Below the pieces are notes generated by a model that saw only the letters and a program-made list of their open reading frames with translations, was not told the DNA's origin and did no database searches. Both the position numbers and the translations under genes were made by a program. Shown here in pieces: positions 27,009 to 35,166 of a stretch of DNA of 64,000 nucleotides. Every line of letters starts with the position of its first letter. Within the stretch, counting starts at the first letter, position 1. The DNA comes from Verrucomicrobiota bacterium (GTDB taxonomy: Bacteria > Verrucomicrobiota > Verrucomicrobiia > Chthoniobacterales > Chthoniobacteraceae), in the NCBI GenBank assembly GCA_003402745.1, contig QQND01000001.1:26619-90618 (forward strand), given 5' to 3'.

Positions 27009-28112
27009 GTGCCCCTCGAATCTCTTTACGACCTCAGCTTTAAGACCCTGCAATCCCGCCTCCTGTCGGACGGGGTCCGCCCCATCCATGCCGTACAGCT
27101 GTGGAAACTCCTCTACTACGAATTAGAGCCTGATCCAAACACGAGCGACATGCTTTCGCCCCCATTGAGGCGTTGGCTTAAAGCCGCTCTAGAAGAATCA
27201 CTCACACTCTCGCAGCCGTCGGTTTGCGACCGGCTCGACAGTTCGGACGGCCTGACAAAAAAGCTGCTCCTGCGATTGCACGACGGTCAGGAAATCGAGA
27301 CGGTCGTGATGGGATATCCGGGGCGATTCACGGCGTGTATCAGCTCGCAGGCGGGCTGCGCGATGGGCTGCGTTTTTTGTGCAACCGGGCAGATGGGATT
27401 TGTCCGACACCTGAGCCACGGGGAGATCGTAACGCAGGTCATGGAGGCTCAGCGCCTCTTGAGAGCGGAGGGAAACAAGCTGCGAAACCTTGTCCTGATG
27501 GGCATGGGGGAACCTCTGCACAATTACGACGTGGTCATGGAGGCTCTCGCCTCCGTTTGCCACCTGCCGGGAATAGGCATCGCTCCGTCTCGGATTTCCG
27601 TGAGTACCGTCGGCCTTGTTCCCGGAATCATCCGCTTCACAGAAGAACGACTGCCCTATTCCCTCGCCATCAGCTTGCACGCCGCCACAGACGCCGAGCG
27701 CTCCGCACTGCTCCCCGTGAACCAGCGCTGGCCACTAAGCGAACTCATGGAAGCCTGTCGATATTACAGCAGGAAACTTCAGCGGAAGGTGTTTTTCGGA
27801 TGGACCCTGATTGCCGGACAAAACGATTCTGCTGACCATGCGCTTGTTCTTTTAGAACTTCTCCAGGGGCTGGATGCACACGTGAATTTGATCAGGCTTA
27901 ACCGTACCGCAGGCTTCTCAGGCCGCACGAGCGAGGAACCTTCCACAACCGCCTTCCAAAAAGCAATTCAAGAGGCCGGTGTTCCCTGCACCGTCCGACA
28001 GTATAGGGGGATCGACGTGGCTGCAGGCTGCGGCCAACTCAGGGCCGACCGGCAGAAATTCAAATCTCCGGAAATAGAGTGTCCCCCAAATAAAGCGTCG
28101 GCCGTTTCGTAA
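27009..28112 (+). CDS. rlmN: Dual-specificity RNA methyltransferase RlmN
   Basis: Radical-SAM enzyme that methylates C2 of A2503 in 23S rRNA and A37 of some tRNAs. The radical-SAM cluster motif is CAMGCVFCATGQMGF (CxxxCxxC), followed by LVLMGMGEPLHNY, the SAM-contacting VSTVGLVPGI and the C-terminal VPCTVRQYRGIDVAAGCGQL with the second catalytic Cys. N-terminal domain: LYDLSFKTLQSRL. It starts with a GTG, 19 bases after def. Length 367 is typical. It ends shortly before the convergent dehydrogenase gene. Confidence 0.95.
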   Translation: MPLESLYDLSFKTLQSRLLSDGVRPIHAVQLWKLLYYELEPDPNTSDMLSPPLRRWLKAALEESLTLSQPSVCDRLDSSDGLTKKLLLRLHDGQEIETVVMGYPGRFTACISSQAGCAMGCVFCATGQMGFVRHLSHGEIVTQVMEAQRLLRAEGNKLRNLVLMGMGEPLHNYDVVMEALASVCHLPGIGIAPSRISVSTVGLVPGIIRFTEERLPYSLAISLHAATDAERSALLPVNQRWPLSELMEACRYYSRKLQRKVFFGWTLIAGQNDSADHALVLLELLQGLDAHVNLIRLNRTAGFSGRTSEEPSTTAFQKAIQEAGVPCTVRQYRGIDVAAGCGQLRADRQKFKSPEIECPPNKASAVS

Positions 28113-28157
28113 CGTTCGGAGTTCCAAGTTCGAGTCGGCCGGGACAAGTTCCCTTCG

Positions 28158-29114
28158 CTAACGCACTGGATTGACCACATTTTGGGGCCGCCCTTCCATC
28201 CAACGCTGAATGTTTTCAACCGTAGTGGCCAAGAGGCGGCGGCGGGCATTGGGCGTTGCCCAAGCGATGTGCGGCGTGATGATGCAGTTTCGGGCGCTCA
28301 AGAGCGGGTTCGTCGCCGGGGGCGGTTCGACGGAAAGGACATCCAAGCCGGCCCCCGCAATCACACCGGCATTGAGCGCAGCAGCGAGATCCCCCTCATG
28401 AATAAGCGCGCCGCGGGCGGTGTTGATCAAAAATGCAGAGGGCTTCATCAGCCGCAACCGTTCCGCGTTAACAAGCTCTCGGGTGTGCTCAGTGAGCGGA
28501 CAGTGCAGACTCACCACGTCGCTCTCGCGCAGTAACTGCTCCAAGCCAACATGCTGAAACTCGCTTTTTTCCGGAGCGTTGCGGCGGTGGGCAAGAATCC
28601 GCATGCCAAAGGCACTGCCAATGCGCCCCACCATTTCTCCGATCCGCCCGAAACCGACAACTCCAAGGGTCGCCCCCTGCAAATCGGTAAGCGTGCCGTC
28701 CCAATAACAAAAATCGGCGGAGCGACTCCAACGCCCGGCGCGGACGGTATCTGAGTGATACCCGATGCGATTGGTCAACTCCAGCAGCAAAGCGATTGCA
28801 GCCTGCGCCGTGTTTGGCGTGCCGTATTCAGGCACGTTGCACACGGGAATCCCATGTTCCCGGGCCGCATCGACATCAACGACGTTGTATCCGGTGGCGA
28901 GAACGCCGATACACTTGAGGTGGGGTAGTTCAAGGAGGAGTTCGCGAGAGATGGGTGTTTTGTTTGTCAGCAAAACATCTGCGTTTTGGGCGCGCTTAAG
29001 AACCTCTTCGGGAAGGCTTCTGTCATAAACCTGACATTTGCCCAGTGCCTTGAGAGGCTCCCAGCTGCAGTCCCCGGGGTTTGCGGTAAATCCGTCCAAA
29101 ACAACGATATTCAT
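28158..29114 (-). CDS. D-2-hydroxyacid dehydrogenase (hydroxypyruvate reductase-like)
   Basis: A 318-residue NAD(P)-dependent dehydrogenase of the D-isomer-specific family. N-terminal catalytic domain: VLLTNKTPISRELL and IGVLATGYNVVDVDAA; Rossmann motif LGVVGFGRIGEMVGRI; catalytic Arg in LINTARGALIHEGDL, Glu in GLDVLSVEPP and His in ITPHIAWAT. The sequence VCNVPEYGTPNTAQAAIALLLE and the close match to glycerate dehydrogenases suggest reduction of hydroxypyruvate or glyoxylate. The ATG giving MNIVVLDGF is used; the ORF-track GTG lies five codons upstream. It diverges from the amidase gene. Confidence 0.88.
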   Translation of the reverse strand: MNIVVLDGFTANPGDCSWEPLKALGKCQVYDRSLPEEVLKRAQNADVLLTNKTPISRELLLELPHLKCIGVLATGYNVVDVDAAREHGIPVCNVPEYGTPNTAQAAIALLLELTNRIGYHSDTVRAGRWSRSADFCYWDGTLTDLQGATLGVVGFGRIGEMVGRIGSAFGMRILAHRRNAPEKSEFQHVGLEQLLRESDVVSLHCPLTEHTRELVNAERLRLMKPSAFLINTARGALIHEGDLAAALNAGVIAGAGLDVLSVEPPPATNPLLSARNCIITPHIAWATPNARRRLLATTVENIQRWMEGRPQNVVNPVR

Positions 29115-29261
29115 CCCCCTATTGTTCACATTTTAGGGCAAGCAGCAGGGACTTTTTTTGCCGGCCCCTGATTTGCCTGCATGCCTGGGGGGAGAAGCAC
29201 GAAGGGCTTGTGTAAATTCATGGGGTGTCTTCCGGCGGAAACTGATATCTTGAAGCCTTCT

Positions 29262-30491
29262 ATGGTCGGCACTCCTAAGTTGATCGGTTTGGCTGCACTG
29301 CTTTTTTTTCTGGCAGGACGGAGCGGTTTTGCAAAGAACAGCCCCCTCGCGCCTCCGCCCGACTGGAGCTGGCTTGCGCACTGCGCGCACTCGATGCCCC
29401 GGGAGGAATTTGCGCGGCTGCTGCAAAACCACTACGCGCGCAACGATGCAGCCGCCGGCTCCGTAGAGGTGGGGGAAGCCAGTGTCCGAATCCGGACGGA
29501 GGGGGATGCTTGGCAGGAGGTTCCCTTCGCGACCGGCGGGGAGCATCAGGGAACCGGCCCTGCCCGTTTTTGGAGGAAGGCCGCGGAATTGGGACCTGCG
29601 CCCCTGGGAAAGCCGCTGCAGGGGGTTAAGATTGTGCTAGATCCGGGGCACCTTGGGGGAGAATGGGCGGCGATGGAGGAGCGCTTTTTCCAACTCGGAA
29701 AAACTCGTCCAGTGGCCGAAGGAGATCTGACACTGGCAGTGGCAAAGCGGCTCAAACCCATGCTTGAAAAGCTTGGGGCACAGGCTGTTTTACTCCGAAA
29801 GAGCGACAGGCCTGTCACCCGCCAGCGGGCCAAAACCCTGGAACCCGCCGCTGCCGCTGAATTGACCGGGGCTTACACCGCAGAGCGATTGCGACGCCAA
29901 AGCGAACTTTTCTTTTACCGCATCAGCGAAATCCGCGCTCGGGCCCAACTCGTAAACGAGTTGCTCAAACCGGACGTGGTGGTTTGTTTGCACATGAATG
30001 CGGAGGAATGGGGAGAGCCGGAGCATCCCGTCCTCCAGCCCCGCAACCATCTTCATGCCATCGTAAACGGATGCTACGGGCGGCGCGAACTGGAGTCGGA
30101 CGACATCCGAGCAGAGATGCTGGCCCACTTGTTTGGAAGGATCGCAGACGAGGCAGTGCCTTTGAGCGAATGCGTGGTGGAGACGTTGGCAGAGGCGACG
30201 GGGCTGCCTCCTTACACCTACTTTTCAAACAACGCCTTCCGGGCCGGTGAAGGGCCGTACTTGTATTCGCGCAACCTTCTTGCCAACAGGCTTTACCGAG
30301 TACCCGTTGTTTTTCTAGAACCCTACGTCATGAATAGCAGCCCGGTTTGGAGACGCGTTCAAATGGGAGACTATTCCGGGGAAAAGGTCGTGGACGGCGT
30401 ACCGCAAAAAAGCTTGGTCGTGGAGTATGCAACGGGGGTTGCAGAAGGCCTTGCCCGGTACTTCCGTCGGGAGCGGCCTTCGGGCAAGTAG
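29262..30491 (+). CDS. N-acetylmuramoyl-L-alanine amidase (Amidase_3)
   Basis: Secreted cell-wall hydrolase that cleaves the bond between muramic acid and the stem peptide. The ATG chosen begins a signal peptide (VGTPKLIGLAALLFFLAGRSGFA); 27 extra codons on the ORF track are unlikely. The Amidase_3 domain starts KIVLDPGHLGG (first Zn-binding His), has a likely Glu ligand in WAAMEERFFQLG, then VVCLHMNAEEW (third ligand His) and VPVVFLEPYVMNSS. It is longer than usual between these motifs (about 409 residues in total), with an insertion around RRQSELFFYRISEIRARAQL. No LysM or AMIN domain is seen. Confidence 0.82.
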   Translation: MVGTPKLIGLAALLFFLAGRSGFAKNSPLAPPPDWSWLAHCAHSMPREEFARLLQNHYARNDAAAGSVEVGEASVRIRTEGDAWQEVPFATGGEHQGTGPARFWRKAAELGPAPLGKPLQGVKIVLDPGHLGGEWAAMEERFFQLGKTRPVAEGDLTLAVAKRLKPMLEKLGAQAVLLRKSDRPVTRQRAKTLEPAAAAELTGAYTAERLRRQSELFFYRISEIRARAQLVNELLKPDVVVCLHMNAEEWGEPEHPVLQPRNHLHAIVNGCYGRRELESDDIRAEMLAHLFGRIADEAVPLSECVVETLAEATGLPPYTYFSNNAFRAGEGPYLYSRNLLANRLYRVPVVFLEPYVMNSSPVWRRVQMGDYSGEKVVDGVPQKSLVVEYATGVAEGLARYFRRERPSGK

Positions 30492-30672
30492 GAAGTCGGA
30501 AAGTCGGGCCGGAGGCCAAGGCCCAAAAAGCTTACACCGGCGAGGGAGCTGCGGATGCGCGAGCCGGCCAAATTGCAGCAAAACTATCAGCCGGGCAGTC
30601 GCAAGCTTTCTTTCCGCTTCGCGTGTCTCCGCGTGACCCTCGGCCCTTGATGCGTTATGCTAGGAGGTGAAC

Positions 30673-32118
30673 ATGGTCCCCAAAATTTTAAATTCCCTCC
30701 TCATCGTTCTCGAAGTTTTGCTCATTTTCAATCTGTTGATTGTCGTGCACGAACTCGGCCATTTCCTCGCAGCCCGCTGGCGCGGCCTCGTAATTGACGA
30801 GTTTGGAATTTGGTTTGGGAAACCGATCTGGCGCAAGAATTTGGGTGGAGTCTGGTTTTCGCTTGGGAGTATTCCTGCGGGAGGTTTTGTGAAGCTGCCC
30901 CAACTGGCTCCCATGGAGGCTATCGAAGGGGAAACCGAGGAACGGGAGGCGCCGCTTCCCCCCATCAAGCCCCTAGATAAGATTCTGGTGGCCCTGGCAG
31001 GGCCTGTTTTTTCCTTCCTGCTAGCCGTTGTGATGGCGGGCGTGGTGTGGGCCGTGGGCAAGCCGGTGCATGAATTCGACCAAACCACCGTCATCGGCTT
31101 CGTCAAACCCGGTGGCCCGGCAGAGCGCGCCGGACTTCTTCCCGGCGACCGTATTTTGGAAGTGGACGGCAAGCCCGTAGACCGATTCACCGGCCCGCTG
31201 CACTCCGTTACTTGGAGGGTGGTGCGTTCAGAAGGAGAAACAATCGCCTTCAAAATTGAGCGAGAGGGACAGACGCTGACGCTCAATTCGGGATGGGAGA
31301 GGGAGGAGGTACCGGGCTGGAAGCGCAAAAGCCTGCGCAAGGTTTTCATCGGCCAGAGGCTCATTCCCTCGGTGGGCAGAGTGGCTCCAGGCTCTGTGGC
31401 AGCGATGGCTGGAATCCAAGCGGGAGACGTAATCACCACGGTGGACGGCGCGGCTAGCGTGGATCTTGGCACATTTTACGAGTCTTTGGAAAAGGCCAAA
31501 GGGGCGCCCCTCCACCTCACGCTGCAGCGGGCGGGGGCGGAAACGGCTGTGACTTTGAGCCCGGGCGCGCCGCCGGAGGGTGCGAAAAGCCCAGACCTCG
31601 GAATCAGCTGGGGCAGGTTGACCCTCACCCATCCCAGCCCGGTTGAGCAGGTGACGGACGCGGTCCTGACCATCCGCAACATGCTGGACGCCCTTTTTTC
31701 GCCCAAGAGCGACGTTAAGGCCCAGCATTTCAGCGGCCCGGTGGGCATTTTGAAAGCCTATTACAGCCTGTTTGACTCGGAGCAGGGCTGGCGTTTGGCA
31801 CTGGCGTTTTCGGTGTTCTTCAACGTCAACCTGGCCCTCTTCAACATGCTCCCCTTCCCGGTACTGGACGGGGGCCACATCACGCTTGCGATTATCGAAA
31901 GCCTTCGCAGAAAACCCATTGGAGGGAGATTTCTGGAGGGAATTCAGACTGCGTGCGCCATCGCCGTCATGGTGTTCCTCGCGTACGTCACTTTTTTTGA
32001 TGTGAGCGACTTTTTGCCCGGTAGAAAAGCCGCTACGGCGCCCGCAACTCCGCCGCCTGCCGCAGCAGGTGCAATCCCCGCCATGGACAAGGAGAAGGCG
32101 CCCGGGGAAGCCAAGTAA
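30673..32118 (+). CDS. rseP: RseP-like site-2 zinc metalloprotease
   Basis: Membrane-embedded protease that cleaves transmembrane substrates such as anti-sigma factors and signal peptides. The metal site is VVHELGHFLAARW (HExxH in the first helix), the second ligand is in FNMLPFPVLDGGH (NxxPxPxLDGG), and two PDZ domains lie between (GFVKPGGPAERAGLLPGDRIL and VAPGSVAAMAGIQAGDVITTV). A good ribosome-binding site, AGGAGG, sits 5 bases before the ATG at 30673, so this is preferred over the GTG at 30667. It ends with a Pro/Ala-rich tail. ispG follows at 7 bases, the usual rseP-ispG neighbourhood; dxr is absent. Confidence 0.93.
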   Translation: MVPKILNSLLIVLEVLLIFNLLIVVHELGHFLAARWRGLVIDEFGIWFGKPIWRKNLGGVWFSLGSIPAGGFVKLPQLAPMEAIEGETEEREAPLPPIKPLDKILVALAGPVFSFLLAVVMAGVVWAVGKPVHEFDQTTVIGFVKPGGPAERAGLLPGDRILEVDGKPVDRFTGPLHSVTWRVVRSEGETIAFKIEREGQTLTLNSGWEREEVPGWKRKSLRKVFIGQRLIPSVGRVAPGSVAAMAGIQAGDVITTVDGAASVDLGTFYESLEKAKGAPLHLTLQRAGAETAVTLSPGAPPEGAKSPDLGISWGRLTLTHPSPVEQVTDAVLTIRNMLDALFSPKSDVKAQHFSGPVGILKAYYSLFDSEQGWRLALAFSVFFNVNLALFNMLPFPVLDGGHITLAIIESLRRKPIGGRFLEGIQTACAIAVMVFLAYVTFFDVSDFLPGRKAATAPATPPPAAAGAIPAMDKEKAPGEAK

Positions 32119-32125
32119 AACCGCT

Positions 32126-33907
32126 ATGAAGTACTGTCCCTCGCTTTTCTCCGCCTCCCGTCGTCTGACGCGGGAGGTTGTGGTCGGTTCGGTCGGCCTG
32201 GGGAGTACGCACCCGATCCGCGTCCAGTCGATGCTGACGTGCGATACCATGGACACGGCGGCCTGCATTCAGCAGAGCGAGGAACTTGTGGCGGTGGGCT
32301 GCGAGCTGGTGAGAATCACGGCACCCACCGTGAAAGACGCGGCGAATCTGGAGCACATTGTGGCGGGACTTCGTTCGCGCGGGATTGACGTGCCGATTGT
32401 GGCTGACATTCATTTCAAACCCGATGCTGCCTTCGAAGCGGCAAAATGGGTGGAGAAGGTGCGGATCAATCCTGGCAACTACGCCGACAAAAAGCGGTTT
32501 GACGTCAGGGAATATACCGATGCCGAATACACCGCCGAGTTGGACCGAATTAGGGACAAGTTCGTCCCCTTGGTGGCGCTTTGTAAATCCCGCGGAGTCG
32601 CGATGCGGATCGGGACCAACCACGGCTCACTGTCTGACCGGATCATGAACCGATATGGGGACTCGCCCCTGGGGATGGTCGAAAGCGCTCTGGAGTTCGC
32701 CCGGATCGCACGCGACTGCGACTACCACGCCTTCGTGTTCTCAATGAAGGCGAGCAACCCGAAAGTGATGATCGGCGCGTACCGACTCTTGGTGGCTCGA
32801 CTGAACGAACTTGGCGCGGACTGGAACTACCCGGTACATTTGGGCGTGACAGAGGCGGGCGATGGCGAAGACGGAAGGATCAAAAGCGCCATCGGCATCG
32901 GCAGCCTGCTTGCTGACGGGATCGGAGATACGATTCGGGTCTCATTGACCGAAGATTCTGTGCATGAAATTCCTGTGGCTCAGGCACTGGTGCGCGAGGT
33001 TTCTGCCGCTGGAGGAAGGCCCGCGATCGAGAGCGGCCTCCCAACGGCATACGACCCCTACGAATACCACCGGCGGGATGCGGGCCAAGTGAACGCACAG
33101 GGCTTCACTTTGGGCGGGACGGACCTGCTCCGCGTGGCGCTCTCAAAGGAGCAGCACCTGGCGCTTCAGAACAAAATCCAAGAAGGCACAGACCCCGGAG
33201 AATACCGGCCCGAACTTGTGGCCGAGGAACTCGAGGTTATCGCGGTAGATCCCCGGGACACAGCCTCTGTGGCGGCTCTCCACCAGGAAACGCACCCCTG
33301 TCTAGTTACGGTGGCCGACCGTGTTGAGCTCAGTCCGGTGCACGCTTTTCGTTTGCTTGCGGCGCACCTCGATCCACGGCACCCAATCCTGCTGAAGGAC
33401 ACGCTCCACCCGGAGCAGCCCCCCTCCAACGCTCTGGACGCGCTCTTGCGCTCCAGCGCGGTCTTGGGAAGCCTGATTTGCGACGGAATTGGAGATGCCG
33501 TTTTTTTACGCAACGAACCCGCGCCTGGGGCGGCGCTTCGTCTGGCCTACAATATTTTGCAGGCGTCGGGGGCGCGGATTTTTAAGACGGACTATGTGGC
33601 CTGCCCGAGTTGCGGGAGGACGCTGTTCAACCTCCAGGAAACAACGGCGCGCATCAAGGCGGCGACGGCACACTTAAAGGGCGTTAAAATCGCAATTATG
33701 GGCTGTATTGTCAACGGCCCCGGAGAGATGGCAGATGCGGACTTCGGCTATGTCGGCGGTGCCCCGGGTAAAATCAACCTTTACGTGGGCAAAAAAGCGG
33801 TGAAGTTCAACATCCCGGAGGCGGAGGCGGTAAGCCGTCTCAGAGAGCTGATCGCGGAACATGGCAAGTGGGTCGAACCGGACTCTCGCGCCGGACAGAG
33901 CGCATAA
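32126..33907 (+). CDS. ispG: 4-hydroxy-3-methylbut-2-enyl diphosphate synthase, long form
   Basis: Fe-S enzyme of the methylerythritol phosphate pathway of isoprenoid synthesis. The N-terminal TIM-barrel is clear (VGLGSTHPIRVQSMLTCDT, VPIVADIHFKPDAAFEAAKWVEKVRINPGNYAD, GTNHGSLSDRI). Between about residue 280 and 490 there is a large extra domain, as in chlamydial, Bacteroidetes and plant enzymes. The C-terminal cluster domain has CPSCGRTLFNLQ and GCIVNGPGEMADADFGYVGGAPGKINLY with the three Cys ligands. The start is the ATG at 32126, 7 bases after rseP; 19 upstream codons are rejected. It feeds isoprenoids to the polyprenyl and terpene enzymes elsewhere in the window. Confidence 0.95.
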   Translation: MKYCPSLFSASRRLTREVVVGSVGLGSTHPIRVQSMLTCDTMDTAACIQQSEELVAVGCELVRITAPTVKDAANLEHIVAGLRSRGIDVPIVADIHFKPDAAFEAAKWVEKVRINPGNYADKKRFDVREYTDAEYTAELDRIRDKFVPLVALCKSRGVAMRIGTNHGSLSDRIMNRYGDSPLGMVESALEFARIARDCDYHAFVFSMKASNPKVMIGAYRLLVARLNELGADWNYPVHLGVTEAGDGEDGRIKSAIGIGSLLADGIGDTIRVSLTEDSVHEIPVAQALVREVSAAGGRPAIESGLPTAYDPYEYHRRDAGQVNAQGFTLGGTDLLRVALSKEQHLALQNKIQEGTDPGEYRPELVAEELEVIAVDPRDTASVAALHQETHPCLVTVADRVELSPVHAFRLLAAHLDPRHPILLKDTLHPEQPPSNALDALLRSSAVLGSLICDGIGDAVFLRNEPAPGAALRLAYNILQASGARIFKTDYVACPSCGRTLFNLQETTARIKAATAHLKGVKIAIMGCIVNGPGEMADADFGYVGGAPGKINLYVGKKAVKFNIPEAEAVSRLRELIAEHGKWVEPDSRAGQSA

Positions 33908-34248
33908 CACGCCGGCTGCCACGCGCAACCAGTCGGCTGCCACGCGCACCTTGCTGGCTGCGGCCTGCTCAGCCCTGCTAAATTCGCTGTTGCGAAGCCC
34001 ACGGCCCGCGGTCTCTCACCCGATCCGACTCAGACACTAATCTCGACTGGGACACCTCGCCTGTTGAGTTAGGAGACGAGCGGCTTTTGAGTTCTCAAAT
34101 GTAGGGTGACCTTGGGCAGGCTTAAGCAAAACAGCCGGCACTCAGGCTCATTCTTGGGCAGCATGCCTCCCGGACCCAGCGCGTGTGGCTTGCCGAGAGG
34201 CCGCGAGGCGCTCATGCTTCCTCGCTCACCCATTCACCTTATCCACCC
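33908..34248. other. Intergenic region (about 340 bases) with short repeats
   Basis: No credible gene. It holds two direct copies of CGGCTGCCACGCGCA at 33913 and 33934 (period 21), a further GGCTGC shortly after, and a short dyad TTTGAG-TT-CTCAAA at 34086-34099. I do not see a tRNA, a classic riboswitch or a clear promoter; the pfkB-type gene starts at 34249. Confidence 0.6.
33913..33948. repeat. Two direct copies of a 15-base repeat
   Basis: CGGCTGCCACGCGCA occurs twice, at 33913-33927 and 33934-33948, with six bases (ACCAGT) between. It starts just after the ispG stop codon. Confidence 0.7.
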
Positions 34249-35166
34249 ATGTCTGTCCTTGTTGTTGGTTCCATAGCCCTTGATACCGTAAAAACACCCG
34301 CAGCAGAACATACCGATTTGCTCGGCGGTTCCGCCAGTTACGCGGCCGTAAGCGCCAGCTTCTTCGCCCCTGTGAAACTCGTGGGTGTGGTTGGCGACGA
34401 TTTCCCCAGAGCACATCTCGATTTCCTCACGCACCGCAAGATCGATCTCTCCGGACTCCAGCAGGTCGAAGGGAAAACCTTCCGCTGGTCGGGTGAATAC
34501 ATGGTCGACATGAACACGCGCGAAACGCGTTCTGTTGAACTCAATGTCTTCGAACACTTTACGCCAACTCTCAACGCCTCGCACAACGCCACTCCCATCG
34601 TTCTGCTCGCCAATATCGCGCCCTCCCTGCAAAGCCATGTACTCGACCAGATGAACCGCCCCCAGTTCACCGTCGCAGACACCATGGACCTCTGGATCAA
34701 CATCGCCCGCGGCGATCTCGAGGCACTCCTCAAACGCGTGGACATGCTCATCCTCAACGACGGCGAAGCGCGTCTTTTCACCGGCGAAAACAATCTTATC
34801 AAAGCCGGTCATAAAATCCGCTCGATGGGCCCGCACTACGTCGCGATCAAGAAAGGCGAACACGGCTGCCTCCTCTTCGGGGAAAACGAATTTTTCTCCT
34901 GCCCCGCCTTCCCGCTGGAAACCATCCACGACCCGACCGGCGCAGGCGACACGTTCGCGGGCGGCCTGGCTGGCCATTTGGCGGCCAACGTCACTGGCGC
35001 CGTCACCTTCGCTGATCTCCGGCATGCCGTCGTTTATGGCAGCGTTCTAGCCAGCTTCAACGTCGAAGCCTTCAGTCTCGAACGACTGCGCTCCCTCCAG
35101 CCCGCTGAAATTACGGCCCGCTACGAGGCCTTCCGAGCGCTCAGTCAGTTTGAGGGAAACAAGTGA
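34249..35166 (+). CDS. PfkB family carbohydrate/nucleoside kinase
   Basis: A 305-residue ribokinase-fold kinase. N-terminal VLVVGSIALDTVKTP and LLGGSASYAAVSASFF; anion-hole and catalytic base motif DPTGAGDTFAGGLAGHL near the C-terminus; MLILNDGEARLFTGE in the middle. Adenosine kinase-like proteins and ADP-heptose-type kinases share this pattern, so the substrate is open. The ATG at 34249 is used; the ORF track adds 22 codons upstream with no family match. Its last four bases overlap the GTG of the ABC exporter, so both are translationally coupled, which might fit a nucleotide sugar or lipid A function, but this is a guess. Confidence 0.85.
   Translation: MSVLVVGSIALDTVKTPAAEHTDLLGGSASYAAVSASFFAPVKLVGVVGDDFPRAHLDFLTHRKIDLSGLQQVEGKTFRWSGEYMVDMNTRETRSVELNVFEHFTPTLNASHNATPIVLLANIAPSLQSHVLDQMNRPQFTVADTMDLWINIARGDLEALLKRVDMLILNDGEARLFTGENNLIKAGHKIRSMGPHYVAIKKGEHGCLLFGENEFFSCPAFPLETIHDPTGAGDTFAGGLAGHLAANVTGAVTFADLRHAVVYGSVLASFNVEAFSLERLRSLQPAEITARYEAFRALSQFEGNK

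Noticed and set aside
31228-32268. 346-residue minus-strand ORF
   Set aside because: Antisense to rseP and ispG; no domain, atypical His/Arg content.
34234-35025. 263-residue minus-strand ORF
   Set aside because: Antisense to the PfkB kinase with intact motifs on the other strand.
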